Source of the DNA: Rhizomicrobium sp.
GTDB lineage: Bacteria; Pseudomonadota; Alphaproteobacteria; Micropepsales; Micropepsaceae
Length of the DNA stretch: 64,000 nt
Direction: 5' to 3'
NCBI GenBank assembly: GCA_037200985.1
Contig: JBBCGJ010000001.1
Coordinates: forward strand, 2,952,756 to 3,016,755
In this document: one piece after another, positions 45,357 through 54,206 of the stretch
How positions within the stretch are numbered: the first letter of the stretch is position 1
Layout of the letters: every line of letters starts with the position of its first letter
Made by a program: the position numbers and the translations under genes
Notes under the pieces: model-generated
What the model was told of the DNA's origin: nothing
The model's input: the letters and a program-made list of their open reading frames with translations, nothing else
The model's database searches: none

Positions 45357-47267
45357 TTACGGTCGTTTCGCCTCGATCGCGTCGATCTGGTCCATGGTGC
45401 GGTTCATGCGCGCGAGCAGCGCCTCATAGGGCGCCGGAGTCGCCATATCGAGGCCGGCCTTCTTGTAGATGTTGTACGGATAATCCGAGCCGCCGGCCTT
45501 CAGGAGCGCGATGAAGCGGTCTTGCGCGGGCTTGCCCTCGTGTTCGATCGCATCGGCAAAGCTGGCGGCGCCGGCCATCGAGGTGGCGTACTGCCAGACA
45601 TAGAAGCCGTAGTAAAAATGCGGGATGAACTCCCATTCGGTGCAATAGGCCGGATCGATCTTCATCACGCCCTGGGCATCGCCGTGGTACTTCTTGAGCA
45701 GACCGCAATAGATTTCCGACATGCGTGCGCCGGACAGGGCGCGGCCGGCCTCGACCTCCTCGTGCAGCGCGAGCTGGAATTCGGCGAACATGGTCTGGCG
45801 GAAGAAGGTGGCGCGCTCCAGTTCGAGCGCCTGGCCGAGATAGAAGAGCTTCTCGGCATCGTTTTTCGCATGCGCGACCATGTAGTCGCTGAGCAGCATC
45901 TCGTTCGTGATCGAGGCCGTCTCGGCGGTGAAGGTCGAATAGTTCGAGTTCTCGAAGGGCTGGTTGTCGTGCGTGAACAGCGTGTGGACCGCGTGACCCC
46001 ATTCGTGGACGAAGGTCGACAGCGCCTCATAGTCGTAGTTGTGGTTGAAGTGCAGATAGGGATGCACATCGTAAGCCGAGCCCTGCATATAGGCGCCGCC
46101 GGCCTTGCCGGGGCGGGGCAGGACGTCCATCCAGCGGCCCGCGAAACCCTTCTTCAGCTCGGCGACATATTCGGGGCCGTATGCCGCGGTGACGTCGAGC
46201 GCGATGCGTTCGGAATCCGCGACGGTGAAATGCTGCGGCTGGTCGAGTTTGAACATCGAGGGATAGATGTCGTAATAGGCGAGCTCGTCCTTGATGCCGA
46301 GCAACTGCTTGCGCAGCTTCAGATAGCGATACATCGTCGGCAGCCCGGCATTGGCCTGCGCCACGAGCTGGCGATAGACCGCCTCCGGCATGTTGTCGGC
46401 GAAGACTGCGGCGGCCAGCGCGTTCGGATAGTGCCGCACCTTGGCGTTGAACACCTCGCCCATCACCTGGGTCGTCAGCGTTGCACCCAACGTACCTTCG
46501 TACTTCTTCCACATGCCCCAGAAGGCGTCGAACACCCTCTTGCGGTCGGCGCGGAGCGGCGACTGGCGGTATTTCGAATAGCTGCCCTGGTCGATGGTCA
46601 CGGTGCTGCCGTCCGACAGCTTCACCGAGGGAAACGGCGCTTCCGCATTGGCGAGCACGCTGTAGATCGCATTCGGCTGCCCAAGGACGTCGCCGGCCGA
46701 GGCGAGCACGGATTCGGATTCCAGCGACAGCGTATGCGGCGCCTGGCGCAGGACGTTGTCGAGATAGAAGCCGAAACGGCGCGCGAGTTCTGGCTCGGCC
46801 GCTTCGAAGGCGTGCACCTTGTCGGCGCCGATGCCGAGAATTTCCGGCGTCACCCAGGCTGTCTTCTCGTTGTAGAGGGTGCCCAGCGAGGCGGCGAGTT
46901 GCTGGCGCTCCTGGTTCGCCGCGATGCGGACGTCCTCGTCGGCCTTGAGGTTGGCATAGGCCGCAAGACGCATTCCGGCGCGCTGGGCGTCGCTGAAGGC
47001 GCTGAGCGCAGCCAGCAAGTCCTTCGCGCTCTTGCCGAGCGTGCCCTTGTACCTATCGAAACCCTCGGTCGTCGCCTTCACGCGGTCGCGCTCCGCCGTC
47101 CAGGCTTCCGCCGAAGGGTAGAGATCGGAAAGTTCCCACATGTAAGCCGGGTCGACCGGCGTCGCGGCGACGGCCGGCGCCGGTTTCGCGGCGGGCCTGG
47201 CGACCGCGACCACGCCACCAATTGCCGCGGCCATCAGAATCAACCCAACGATACGCGTCGTTCTCAT
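45357..47267 (-). CDS. pepF: Oligoendopeptidase F-type M3 metallopeptidase, exported
   Basis: The product has 636 residues. An N-terminal signal or anchor (TTRIVGLILMAAAIGGVVAVA) precedes the M3B catalytic domain. The zinc motif is HEWGH (421-425) and the third ligand lies in TFTAETASITNE. Other PepF features are MWELSDLYPS near the start and NIYKKAGLDMATPAPYEAL near the end. It degrades oligopeptides, here in the periplasm. The gene is convergent with the SIMPL gene and divergent from the second M3 peptidase gene. Confidence 0.92.
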   Translation of the reverse strand: MRTTRIVGLILMAAAIGGVVAVARPAAKPAPAVAATPVDPAYMWELSDLYPSAEAWTAERDRVKATTEGFDRYKGTLGKSAKDLLAALSAFSDAQRAGMRLAAYANLKADEDVRIAANQERQQLAASLGTLYNEKTAWVTPEILGIGADKVHAFEAAEPELARRFGFYLDNVLRQAPHTLSLESESVLASAGDVLGQPNAIYSVLANAEAPFPSVKLSDGSTVTIDQGSYSKYRQSPLRADRKRVFDAFWGMWKKYEGTLGATLTTQVMGEVFNAKVRHYPNALAAAVFADNMPEAVYRQLVAQANAGLPTMYRYLKLRKQLLGIKDELAYYDIYPSMFKLDQPQHFTVADSERIALDVTAAYGPEYVAELKKGFAGRWMDVLPRPGKAGGAYMQGSAYDVHPYLHFNHNYDYEALSTFVHEWGHAVHTLFTHDNQPFENSNYSTFTAETASITNEMLLSDYMVAHAKNDAEKLFYLGQALELERATFFRQTMFAEFQLALHEEVEAGRALSGARMSEIYCGLLKKYHGDAQGVMKIDPAYCTEWEFIPHFYYGFYVWQYATSMAGAASFADAIEHEGKPAQDRFIALLKAGGSDYPYNIYKKAGLDMATPAPYEALLARMNRTMDQIDAIEAKRP

Positions 47268-47397
47268 CGAAAGCCCCGTGCAACCTGCGCGAATTCCCTA
47301 GCACATCGCGCGGACATATCCAGCGCCCACACGCAGGCGTGAAGGTTGCCGGGACCGGTTCACTTGCTAGGATGGCCCGCCCCAACCAAGCGCCGCG

Positions 47398-49425
47398 ATG
47401 ACATCCAACCCCTTCTTCGAGCCCTGGACCGCACCCTTCGAGGCGCCGCCCTTCGACCGTATCGAGCCAGGCCATTTCCCCCCTGCCTACGACCGTGCGC
47501 TCGCCGAGCACGCGGCCGAGATCGCGGGAATCGCCGGCGGGCGGGCGGAGCCCAGCTTCGCCAACACCATCGAGGCGCTGGAAAATTCGGGGCAGTTGCT
47601 GCGCAAGGTGGAGGCGGTGTTCGGCAACCTGGCGGCCTCCCACACCAACGACGCGCTGCAGGAGATCGAGCGCGACATGGCGCCCGTGCTCGCCAAGCAC
47701 TGGAACGACGTCTACCTCGACGCGGTGCTGTTCGCGCGGATCGACGCCCTTCACGCCGGGCGCGGGACGCTCGGCCTGGACGCCGAGGCGTTGCGCGTGC
47801 TGGAGCGCTATCACCTCGACTTCGTGCGGGCCGGCGCGAAGCTCAAAGGCAAGGACAGGCAGCGGCTGGCGGCCATTGTCGAAGAGCTGGCCGGCCTCGG
47901 CACCAGCTTCGGACAGAACGTGTTGGCGGACGAGCAGGCCTTTGTCCTGCCGCTGCAGGAAGCGGACATGGCAGGCGTGCCGGACTTCGCCCGCGAGGCG
48001 GCCGCCGAGACGGCGAAGGAGCGCGGCCTGGGCGCGCCCTATGCCGTGACGACCTCGCGCTCCAGCGTCGAACCGTTTCTGAGCTTCGCGGAAAACCGCG
48101 ACCTGCGCGAGAAGATCCTCAAGGCCTGGATATCGCGCGGCGGAAACGCCAACGCGCACAACAATGCGAAGATCATCCGCGAGATGGTGGCGCTGCGGGC
48201 GGAGCGCGCCAGGCTGCTCGGCTATCCGACTTTCGCAGACTACAAGCTGGCCGACACGATGGCGAAAACGCCCGGGACGGCACGCCACCTGCTCGAACAG
48301 GTGTGGAAGCCGGCGCGACGCCGCGCCCTGGAAGAACGCGATGCGCTGCAGGCGATCGTCACGCGCGAAGGCGGGAATTTCGCGCTCGCGGCCTGGGACT
48401 GGCGCTACTACGCCGAGAAGCTGCGCAAGGAACGCTATGAGCTCGACGAGGCCGAGCTGATGCCCTACTTCCAACTCGACAAGATGATCGCCGCGGCGTT
48501 CCACACTGCATACCGCCTGTTCGGTCTGGAATTTCATCCGCGCAGCGATATTCCCGTCTATCATCCAGACGTGCGGGTGTGGGAAGTGACACGCGGCGGC
48601 GCGCATGTCGGGCTGTTCTACGGCGACTATTTCGCGCGCGCCTCGAAACGCGGCGGCGCTTGGATGAGTGCGTTCCGCGACCAGGAGAACATGGGCAAGC
48701 CCGTGACGCCGCTGATCGTCAACAATTGCAATTTTCCCAGAGCCGAGCCGGCACTGCTGTCCTTCGACGAGGCGAAGACGCTGTTCCACGAGTTCGGCCA
48801 TGCGCTGCACGGACTGCTGAGCCAGGTGCGCTATCCGCGCCTGGCGGGAACGAATGTGGCGCAGGATTTCGTCGAACTGCCGTCGCAGATCTTCGAGCAC
48901 TGGCTGGAGGTGCCCGAGACGCTGGAACGCTTCGCAGTGCATGCCGAGACGGGCGAGCCGATTCCGAAGGCTTTGCTGCAGAAGCTGACCGCCGCGCGGA
49001 ATTTCAACAGGGGCTTCGCGACGGTCGAATTCCTCGCCTCGGCCTTCGTCGATCTCGACTATCATGCGCTTACCGATCCGGGCGACCTCGATGCCGCCGC
49101 GTTCGAGGCCAAGGCGCTGGAGCGCATCGGCATGCCCAAGGAGATCGTCATGCGGCACGCGAGTCCGCATTTCCTGCACATCTTCACCGGCGACGGCTAT
49201 TCGGCCGGCTACTACTCCTACATGTGGTCCGAAGTGCTGGATGCCGATGGCTTCCAGGCATTCCAGGAAAAGAACGACGCCTTCGATCCGGCGACGGCCA
49301 GGCGCCTGTACGACTACATCTATTCCGCCGGCGGCACACGCGACTTCGCCACCGCCTATCGCCTGTTCCGGGGCCGCGATCCGAAGATCGACGCTCTGCT
49401 CGAAGGACGAGGATTGGCCGCATGA
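47398..49425 (+). CDS. M3A peptidase, oligopeptidase A/dipeptidyl carboxypeptidase type
   Basis: The product has 675 residues without a signal peptide, so it is cytosolic. The zinc motif HEFGH lies at 464-468 in FHEFGHALHGLLS, with GTNVAQDFVELPSQIFEHW as the second half of the active site and HIFTGDGYSAGYYSYMWSEV near the C-terminus. These match the Dcp/PrlC group. It completes degradation of short peptides. Its stop overlaps the start of the thioredoxin-like gene (ATGA). Having two M3 peptidases head to head, one exported and one cytosolic, suggests a peptide-use module. Confidence 0.92.
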   Translation: MTSNPFFEPWTAPFEAPPFDRIEPGHFPPAYDRALAEHAAEIAGIAGGRAEPSFANTIEALENSGQLLRKVEAVFGNLAASHTNDALQEIERDMAPVLAKHWNDVYLDAVLFARIDALHAGRGTLGLDAEALRVLERYHLDFVRAGAKLKGKDRQRLAAIVEELAGLGTSFGQNVLADEQAFVLPLQEADMAGVPDFAREAAAETAKERGLGAPYAVTTSRSSVEPFLSFAENRDLREKILKAWISRGGNANAHNNAKIIREMVALRAERARLLGYPTFADYKLADTMAKTPGTARHLLEQVWKPARRRALEERDALQAIVTREGGNFALAAWDWRYYAEKLRKERYELDEAELMPYFQLDKMIAAAFHTAYRLFGLEFHPRSDIPVYHPDVRVWEVTRGGAHVGLFYGDYFARASKRGGAWMSAFRDQENMGKPVTPLIVNNCNFPRAEPALLSFDEAKTLFHEFGHALHGLLSQVRYPRLAGTNVAQDFVELPSQIFEHWLEVPETLERFAVHAETGEPIPKALLQKLTAARNFNRGFATVEFLASAFVDLDYHALTDPGDLDAAAFEAKALERIGMPKEIVMRHASPHFLHIFTGDGYSAGYYSYMWSEVLDADGFQAFQEKNDAFDPATARRLYDYIYSAGGTRDFATAYRLFRGRDPKIDALLEGRGLAA

Positions 49426-49919
49426 TACGCTTCGCGATCATTCTCGCTGCGGCGCTGTGCGCCGCAGCCGCCGCGCCGGCGCCGAAGGTCGCGCTCGCAA
49501 GCCTCGCCGATCTGCCGGTGGTCGAGCGCATTCCCTATGACGAGACGGCGAATGCGGACGCCGATGTGGCCGCGGCTTTCGCGCGGGCGCGCAAGAGCGG
49601 CAAGCACGTGTTCATCGATCTGGGCGGAAACTGGTGCGGCGACTGCGTCGTGCTGGCGAACATCATGCAGCTTCCGGAGGTCAAGCCCTTCATCGCGGCG
49701 CACTATGAAGTCGTGAGCGTGGATGTCGGACGCATGACCAGAAACCTGCAGATCCCGGCGCGGTTCGGCGTCGATCTGAAGGGCGGCGTGCCGACCGTCC
49801 TGATCGTGACGCCGGACGGCAAGACGCTGGTCGATGCCGGCCATATCGCGGCGCTCGAAGATGCGCGGCACATGACCCCGCAAGGAATAGCCGACTGGCT
49901 GGCGCAGTGGGCCAAGTGA
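49422..49919 (+). CDS. Exported thioredoxin-like protein
   Basis: The product has 165 residues and starts at the ATGA overlap with the peptidase gene. A signal peptide (MIRFAIILAAALCAAAAAPA) precedes a thioredoxin fold with the redox motif WCGDC (Cys72, Cys75) and a cis-Pro region GGVPTVLIVTPDG. The CGDC sequence differs from the CGPC of thioredoxin. It is likely a periplasmic disulfide reductant or a thiol-oxidoreductase for a secreted partner. Its last bases overlap the start of the next gene. Confidence 0.87.
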   Translation: MIRFAIILAAALCAAAAAPAPKVALASLADLPVVERIPYDETANADADVAAAFARARKSGKHVFIDLGGNWCGDCVVLANIMQLPEVKPFIAAHYEVVSVDVGRMTRNLQIPARFGVDLKGGVPTVLIVTPDGKTLVDAGHIAALEDARHMTPQGIADWLAQWAK

Positions 49920-50680
49920 GCCTGATCCATTTTTCCGCGCCGGCCGGCCATGTGGCTTTGCTGGAGATCGACAATCCGCCGATGAACGCGCTGGGGCGCG
50001 GGCCGCGCGCGGAACTGCTGGCGCGGCTGGACGAGATCGATGCCGACAAGAGCGTCCGCGCCGTGGTGCTCACGGGTCGCGGCGGGGCGTTTTGCAGCGG
50101 CGACGATCTGAAGGAACAGACGGAAGCCAACAAAGCCGGGAGCCGCGCGCATTTCGGCGAGTTCGGCCGCGTGTTGGAGCGCATCGAGACATTCCGCCTG
50201 CCGGTGATCGCGGCGGTGAACGGCCATTGCCTGGGCGGCGGGCTGGAACTCGCCAGCGTCTGCGATATCCGCGTGGCCTCCACGGCGGCGCGATTCGTAT
50301 GCGCCGGCGTCAATGTCGGGCTGATGGCCTCGACCTATCGCCTGCCGCGGCTCATCGGCGTGGCGCGCGCCAAGCACATGCTGCTGACCGGCCTGCCGCA
50401 CGATGCGGAGACGGCGGAGAAATTCGGGCTCGTTACCGCGGTTCATGCGCCGGACGCGCTGATGGGAGAAGCGATCAAGCTCGCGCAGCGCATCGCAAGC
50501 CGTGCGCCCTTGTCGGTCGAAGCGGTCAAACGCAACGCGTCGCTGGCGCCGAACCTGTCGCCGGAGGAAGCGGCAGAATTGAATGCCAAGGAATTGGCGG
50601 TGCTCAGCAGCAGCGCCGATCACCGCGAAGCGCTCGCCGCCTTCGCGGAGAAGCGCGAGCCGAAATTCAGGCGCGAATAA
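49916..50680 (+). CDS. Enoyl-CoA hydratase/isomerase-family protein lacking one catalytic Glu
   Basis: The product has about 254 residues from GTG 49916, whose bases overlap the preceding TGA; GTG 49907 is possible. The crotonase fold is clear: GGAFCSGDDLKE, the oxyanion residues in NGHCLGGGLELASVCD, and the first Glu in GLELA. The second catalytic Glu of true hydratases (in PEINLG) is replaced: here the segment reads FVCAGVNVGLMAS. Hydration is therefore doubtful; an isomerase, hydrolase or decarboxylase role, as in other crotonase members, is possible. Confidence 0.85.
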   Translation: MSLIHFSAPAGHVALLEIDNPPMNALGRGPRAELLARLDEIDADKSVRAVVLTGRGGAFCSGDDLKEQTEANKAGSRAHFGEFGRVLERIETFRLPVIAAVNGHCLGGGLELASVCDIRVASTAARFVCAGVNVGLMASTYRLPRLIGVARAKHMLLTGLPHDAETAEKFGLVTAVHAPDALMGEAIKLAQRIASRAPLSVEAVKRNASLAPNLSPEEAAELNAKELAVLSSSADHREALAAFAEKREPKFRRE

Positions 50681-51845
50681 GCCCGTCCTGCGGCTTGATC
50701 GGCATCGCGGACGGAAACACCGCCGCGAGTTGCGCCCCTGACAGCCCCATGTGATCGCGCAGCACCCCCGTCGCGATGCCGCGGAAATCGGTGGTCGGCT
50801 TCAAGTCGCGGTCCTGATAGAGCGCGCCCGCCTTCAGGCCTGGCCAGTCGGCAAGAACGCGCCCGCCCTTGACTGCGCCGCCCGCCACGAACACGGCGCC
50901 GGCCGTGCCGTGGTCGGTGCCCTGTGTGCCGTTCATCGCGACCGTGCGCCCGAACTCGCTCACAATGACGACGGCGGTTTGCTTCCATGCCGGACCGAGC
51001 CCGGTCTTCAGCGCGGCCAAGCCGCGATCGAGCGTGAGCAGGTTGGTGGAGAGCGGGCTGAACGCGCCGTCCTGGTTCACATGGCTGTCCCAGCCGCCGA
51101 TCTCGACCATCGCGATACGCTCGCCGTCCGACGCGCTCAGAAATTTCGCCGCGGCCGTCATCAGGCCAACGAAGGCCTGATAGCCGCCGCCAGCGCCTTC
51201 CCCCATCGCCACGCCATTTGCGCTCCGCGCATTTGCGAAGTTCTTCGCGAGCAGCGGATCGGTCTCGCCGTACAGCGCGGCGAGCCGCTGTATCGTGTCG
51301 CCGTCGGGCTGCGCCATGAGCGATGGCGCCCAGGAAGTCATCGCCGCCGGACCGCGCATCATCAATGGCATGTGCGAATTGAGCGCGACGCCAAGCGGCT
51401 TGCCGGTGCCCGGCATCTGCGAGAGCGCCCGATTGAGCCAGCCGGTGTCGAGGCCGTAAGGCCGCTCCGCGCCGTTCTCCAGCAGGTTCTGGCCGTCAAA
51501 ATGCGAGCGGTCGCGATAGGGCGTGGCCGCGGCATGGACGAGGATCAATTCGCCGGAATCGTAGAGCGCCTTCATGCCCGGCAGATTGGGATGCAGTGCG
51601 AACATGGCATCGAGCTTCAGCGCGCCGCCTCTTTCGTCCGGCGAGGCAATGGCAAGCCCGTTGCGGGCGCGCTCGTAGTCCGGGTCGCCATAGGCCGGCG
51701 CGGCCGAGAGACCATCCATCGCGCCACGCAGCAGCACAACGACGAGCCGCCTGTCGGTCTCGACCGCGGCGAGCGCGGCACGGGGCAGGCCGGCAGCGAG
51801 AAGGCCGCCACCGACGAGGGCGAGGCTTTGTCGGCGTGTGATCAT
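50667..51845 (-). CDS. DUF1501 protein with Tat-type signal
   Basis: The product has 392 residues; ATG 51845 follows AGGAGA by 5 bases, and ATG 51851 overlaps the DUF1800 stop. A twin-arginine signal (TRRQSLALVGGGLLAAGLPRAALA) precedes an alkaline-phosphatase/sulfatase-like fold (GGWDSHVNQDGAFSPL, VIVSEFGRTVAMNGTQGTDHGT). The family of metal-dependent periplasmic proteins has no settled reaction. It is consistently encoded with DUF1800 proteins, as here, implying a joint function. Its end overlaps the convergent crotonase gene by 14 bases. Confidence 0.9.
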   Translation of the reverse strand: MITRRQSLALVGGGLLAAGLPRAALAAVETDRRLVVVLLRGAMDGLSAAPAYGDPDYERARNGLAIASPDERGGALKLDAMFALHPNLPGMKALYDSGELILVHAAATPYRDRSHFDGQNLLENGAERPYGLDTGWLNRALSQMPGTGKPLGVALNSHMPLMMRGPAAMTSWAPSLMAQPDGDTIQRLAALYGETDPLLAKNFANARSANGVAMGEGAGGGYQAFVGLMTAAAKFLSASDGERIAMVEIGGWDSHVNQDGAFSPLSTNLLTLDRGLAALKTGLGPAWKQTAVVIVSEFGRTVAMNGTQGTDHGTAGAVFVAGGAVKGGRVLADWPGLKAGALYQDRDLKPTTDFRGIATGVLRDHMGLSGAQLAAVFPSAMPIKPQDGLIRA

Positions 51846-51847
51846 GG

Positions 51848-53368
51848 TCATCTCCTCTGGAATTCGGCCGACGCGAGCAGCAGCGTCAGGCCCTGTGCCG
51901 GGCTTTGCGCACGCGCAATGGCCTGGGCGGTCGATTGCGTGAGCATCGATCCCAGCACGTCCCTGGCGAGATCGGATGGATTCATGGACGTGGTCGCAAC
52001 GCTCTGGGCCGCCTGGTTCGCCCATTCGAAGCGCTTCCAGATCGAATCCGCGCCCAGCCATTCGGCCTCGACATCGGGCCAGCCGTTCGGCCCCGGCGGA
52101 TTGTACGGCGTCTGGCCCATGCTGCCATAGGCGCGCAGCAGCGAGCCGGCATCGGATTGCAGCGCTGGCAGCGCCCGGGCGGCCGAGATGACGTAGTCCT
52201 CCGGCGGCTTGAATTTGTGCGGCACGGGATCGAACGCCTCGGGACTGTTCACCAGCGCGGTGCAGACGGCCCCGAGGTCGCCGTCGCTATCGAGATAGAT
52301 CGTCGTCAGGCGATCGACCACGGCGCGCGGCGGATCGTCGGAGATGAAATGGCGCGCGAGCTTGCTCGCAATAAAGTGGGCCGTGGCGGGATGACGCGCC
52401 AGATCGTTCAGCACCGCTTCGCCCTGGTCGACGCCGGCCTGGGCATAGACCTTACCCATGATCGTCTGCGGACCGGGCTCATGCTCCTCGTCGTCGAACT
52501 CGAACAGGCCTTTCGCATCGAGCCGGCGTTGCAGCACAAGCTGATACACCGGCACACGGGGCGGACCGGCGATGGTCCATCCGGTGATGACGCGCGCGAA
52601 GCTGGTCACGTCGGCCTGGGTGTAGCCGCTGCGGACGCCAAGCGTCTGCAATTCCATGATCTCGCGAGCGAGGTTCTCGTTCAGCCCTGCCGTCTGCGGG
52701 ATGGAGAAGGCCTGCGGCTCCTTCGGCGCACGCAGGAATGGATCCTTGCCGACCTTCGAGTGCGGGCCGATAGAATGGTAGTTGTCGAGATAGAACAGCA
52801 TCGCCGGATGCTTGGACGAAGCCATCAGCATGTCGGCAAAGCGGCCGGTGACATGCGGCCTGATTGCGTCGCGCTCGAAAGACGGCGGCATGGTGATCGC
52901 ACCGGGCTTGGCGCCGGAGACGACGAAATGGTTGGTCCAGAAATGGACCAGCCGTTCGAAAAACGGCCGATCGGTCGCAACCGCGACGTCGTAGCGCGCC
53001 TTCACGGCGACGGCATAGCGCGGCAGGAAGGCCTTCACATATTCGCGCTCGATGCTGAAGCCGTTATCGCCGCCGTTGCCCGTCATGCCCCCGCCGGCCA
53101 TCGCGGCCCCCGGCGCGCCCTGCGGCCTCAGGTGGTAGGGATCCATGCCGTGTTCCTTGGCCTCGGCGGCGATCTGGCGGATCCATTTGAAGAAGGCGCT
53201 CATGTCGTCGACCGTCGAGGGCAGCGACATGAGCGGCCGGGGGAGGTCCCGTTCCGGCGTCAGTTGCGCCAGCAGCCAGCCCTTGGGGTCGGCGGACACG
53301 GCCGCGACCTCGCCGGGCCGGGCGCCGAGGCCGAAGCGGTTGGCGGCAATGACACCCTGGTTGGACAT
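51848..53368 (-). CDS. DUF1800 protein, partner of DUF1501
   Basis: The product has 506 residues from ATG 53368. Family features include NRFGLGARPGE at the start, ERLVHFWTNHFVVSG, GLNENLAREIMELQTLGV, TQADVTSFARVITGW and SKLARHFISDDPP. DUF1800 proteins are all-alpha, of unknown activity, and almost always lie directly upstream of a DUF1501 gene. The 3-base arrangement and overlapping start and stop here imply translational coupling. The signal peptide is not obvious, so its place in the cell is uncertain. Confidence 0.9.
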   Translation of the reverse strand: MSNQGVIAANRFGLGARPGEVAAVSADPKGWLLAQLTPERDLPRPLMSLPSTVDDMSAFFKWIRQIAAEAKEHGMDPYHLRPQGAPGAAMAGGGMTGNGGDNGFSIEREYVKAFLPRYAVAVKARYDVAVATDRPFFERLVHFWTNHFVVSGAKPGAITMPPSFERDAIRPHVTGRFADMLMASSKHPAMLFYLDNYHSIGPHSKVGKDPFLRAPKEPQAFSIPQTAGLNENLAREIMELQTLGVRSGYTQADVTSFARVITGWTIAGPPRVPVYQLVLQRRLDAKGLFEFDDEEHEPGPQTIMGKVYAQAGVDQGEAVLNDLARHPATAHFIASKLARHFISDDPPRAVVDRLTTIYLDSDGDLGAVCTALVNSPEAFDPVPHKFKPPEDYVISAARALPALQSDAGSLLRAYGSMGQTPYNPPGPNGWPDVEAEWLGADSIWKRFEWANQAAQSVATTSMNPSDLARDVLGSMLTQSTAQAIARAQSPAQGLTLLLASAEFQRR

Positions 53369-53543
53369 GAAAATTGCTCGGATGGACGCCGGATTCAACG
53401 CCCGGCAGGTGGGTCTCCGTTGCTCGCAGGCCGCGCGACACCGCTCCCGCCGTCCGGGCGCTGGGAACCCGGCAATCTCTCCCATTGGAATGCGGCTTGA
53501 ATCGGGGCCGGGGTTGCGCCATAACCGCCGCCCAACTTGGATT

Positions 53544-53618
53544 GCGGGCGTAGCTCAGGGGTAGAGCATAACCTTGCCAAGGTTAGGGTCGGGCGTTCGA
53601 TTCGCCTCGCCCGCTCCA
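53544..53618 (+). tRNA. tRNA-Gly(GCC)
   Basis: A complete 75-base cloverleaf with encoded CCA: acceptor GCGGGCG/CGCCCGC, D-stem GCTC/GAGC, anticodon stem TAACC/GGTTA with loop TTGCCAA (anticodon GCC), T-stem GGGCG/CGCCT with loop TTCGATT. It marks the boundary between the core block and the accessory polysaccharide region. A second island using its 3' end is possible, though no repeat of the 3' end is seen within the window. Confidence 0.95.
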
Positions 53619-54206
53619 GGTTTTTCAAGGGCTTGTGTCGTTCTTCTGTCGGTACATGGCCCTCCCATTTGCCGTTTTAGCGGCTGCAATCGCCCATTGG
53701 TATCCACAAACACTCAATGTGCCATCACTGATGGAGCTCGCGGTATAAGCGCGAGAGACATATGTTCGGCTTGAAACACGTCGATTTCTATTCTCGCGAC
53801 GTGACTCTGATCTCGTCGCATCTGGTGCACTTACAAAGTGTTCGCGCCCACTGACTCGGGTCGTCCGCAAGCATATCTGTTCGTCAGGCCACAACCGCGG
53901 CAACCAAGCGGGTGCTCAGAGCAGGAACTTAGGCTGTACCGGGCAAAGTTCCCTCCGCACAGCCCATCGCCGATCGATTAACTACCAGCTCTTGTCTCGA
54001 TTGCGAGGCCTTTCGAAATTTCATACCGATAGATTTGGACGTTATGCTTTTTCTTACGCTTCTTCTTGTTGCGGTGCACAAAATTTGCTTACACTGTATG
54101 AGCGGTGAAGCGTAGTTCCGACCGGTTTTCAAATCGGATTTTGGTTTGAATTGTAGAATGGGGAACGGGTGGCGTTGACGTCCGCCGCGGGTTTGGTGTG
54201 GGGCCA
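53619..54206. other. AT-rich intergenic region with promoter for the sugar transferase
   Basis: No supportable gene in 588 bases; two 92-codon minus frames show no family features. Base composition is clearly lower in GC than to the left. TTGTTG (54066-54071) followed after 18 bases by TACACT (54090-54095) is a reasonable sigma-70 promoter about 110 bases before the sugar transferase ATG. Confidence 0.45.

Noticed and set aside
45522..49179. Long antisense frames over the two M3 peptidase genes (606 and 708 codons)
   Set aside because: The peptidases have HEWGH and HEFGH motifs and full length; the antisense frames show only composition bias.
50751..53500. Long plus-strand frames opposite the DUF1501 and DUF1800 genes
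   Set aside because: The minus-strand proteins match known families over their whole length.
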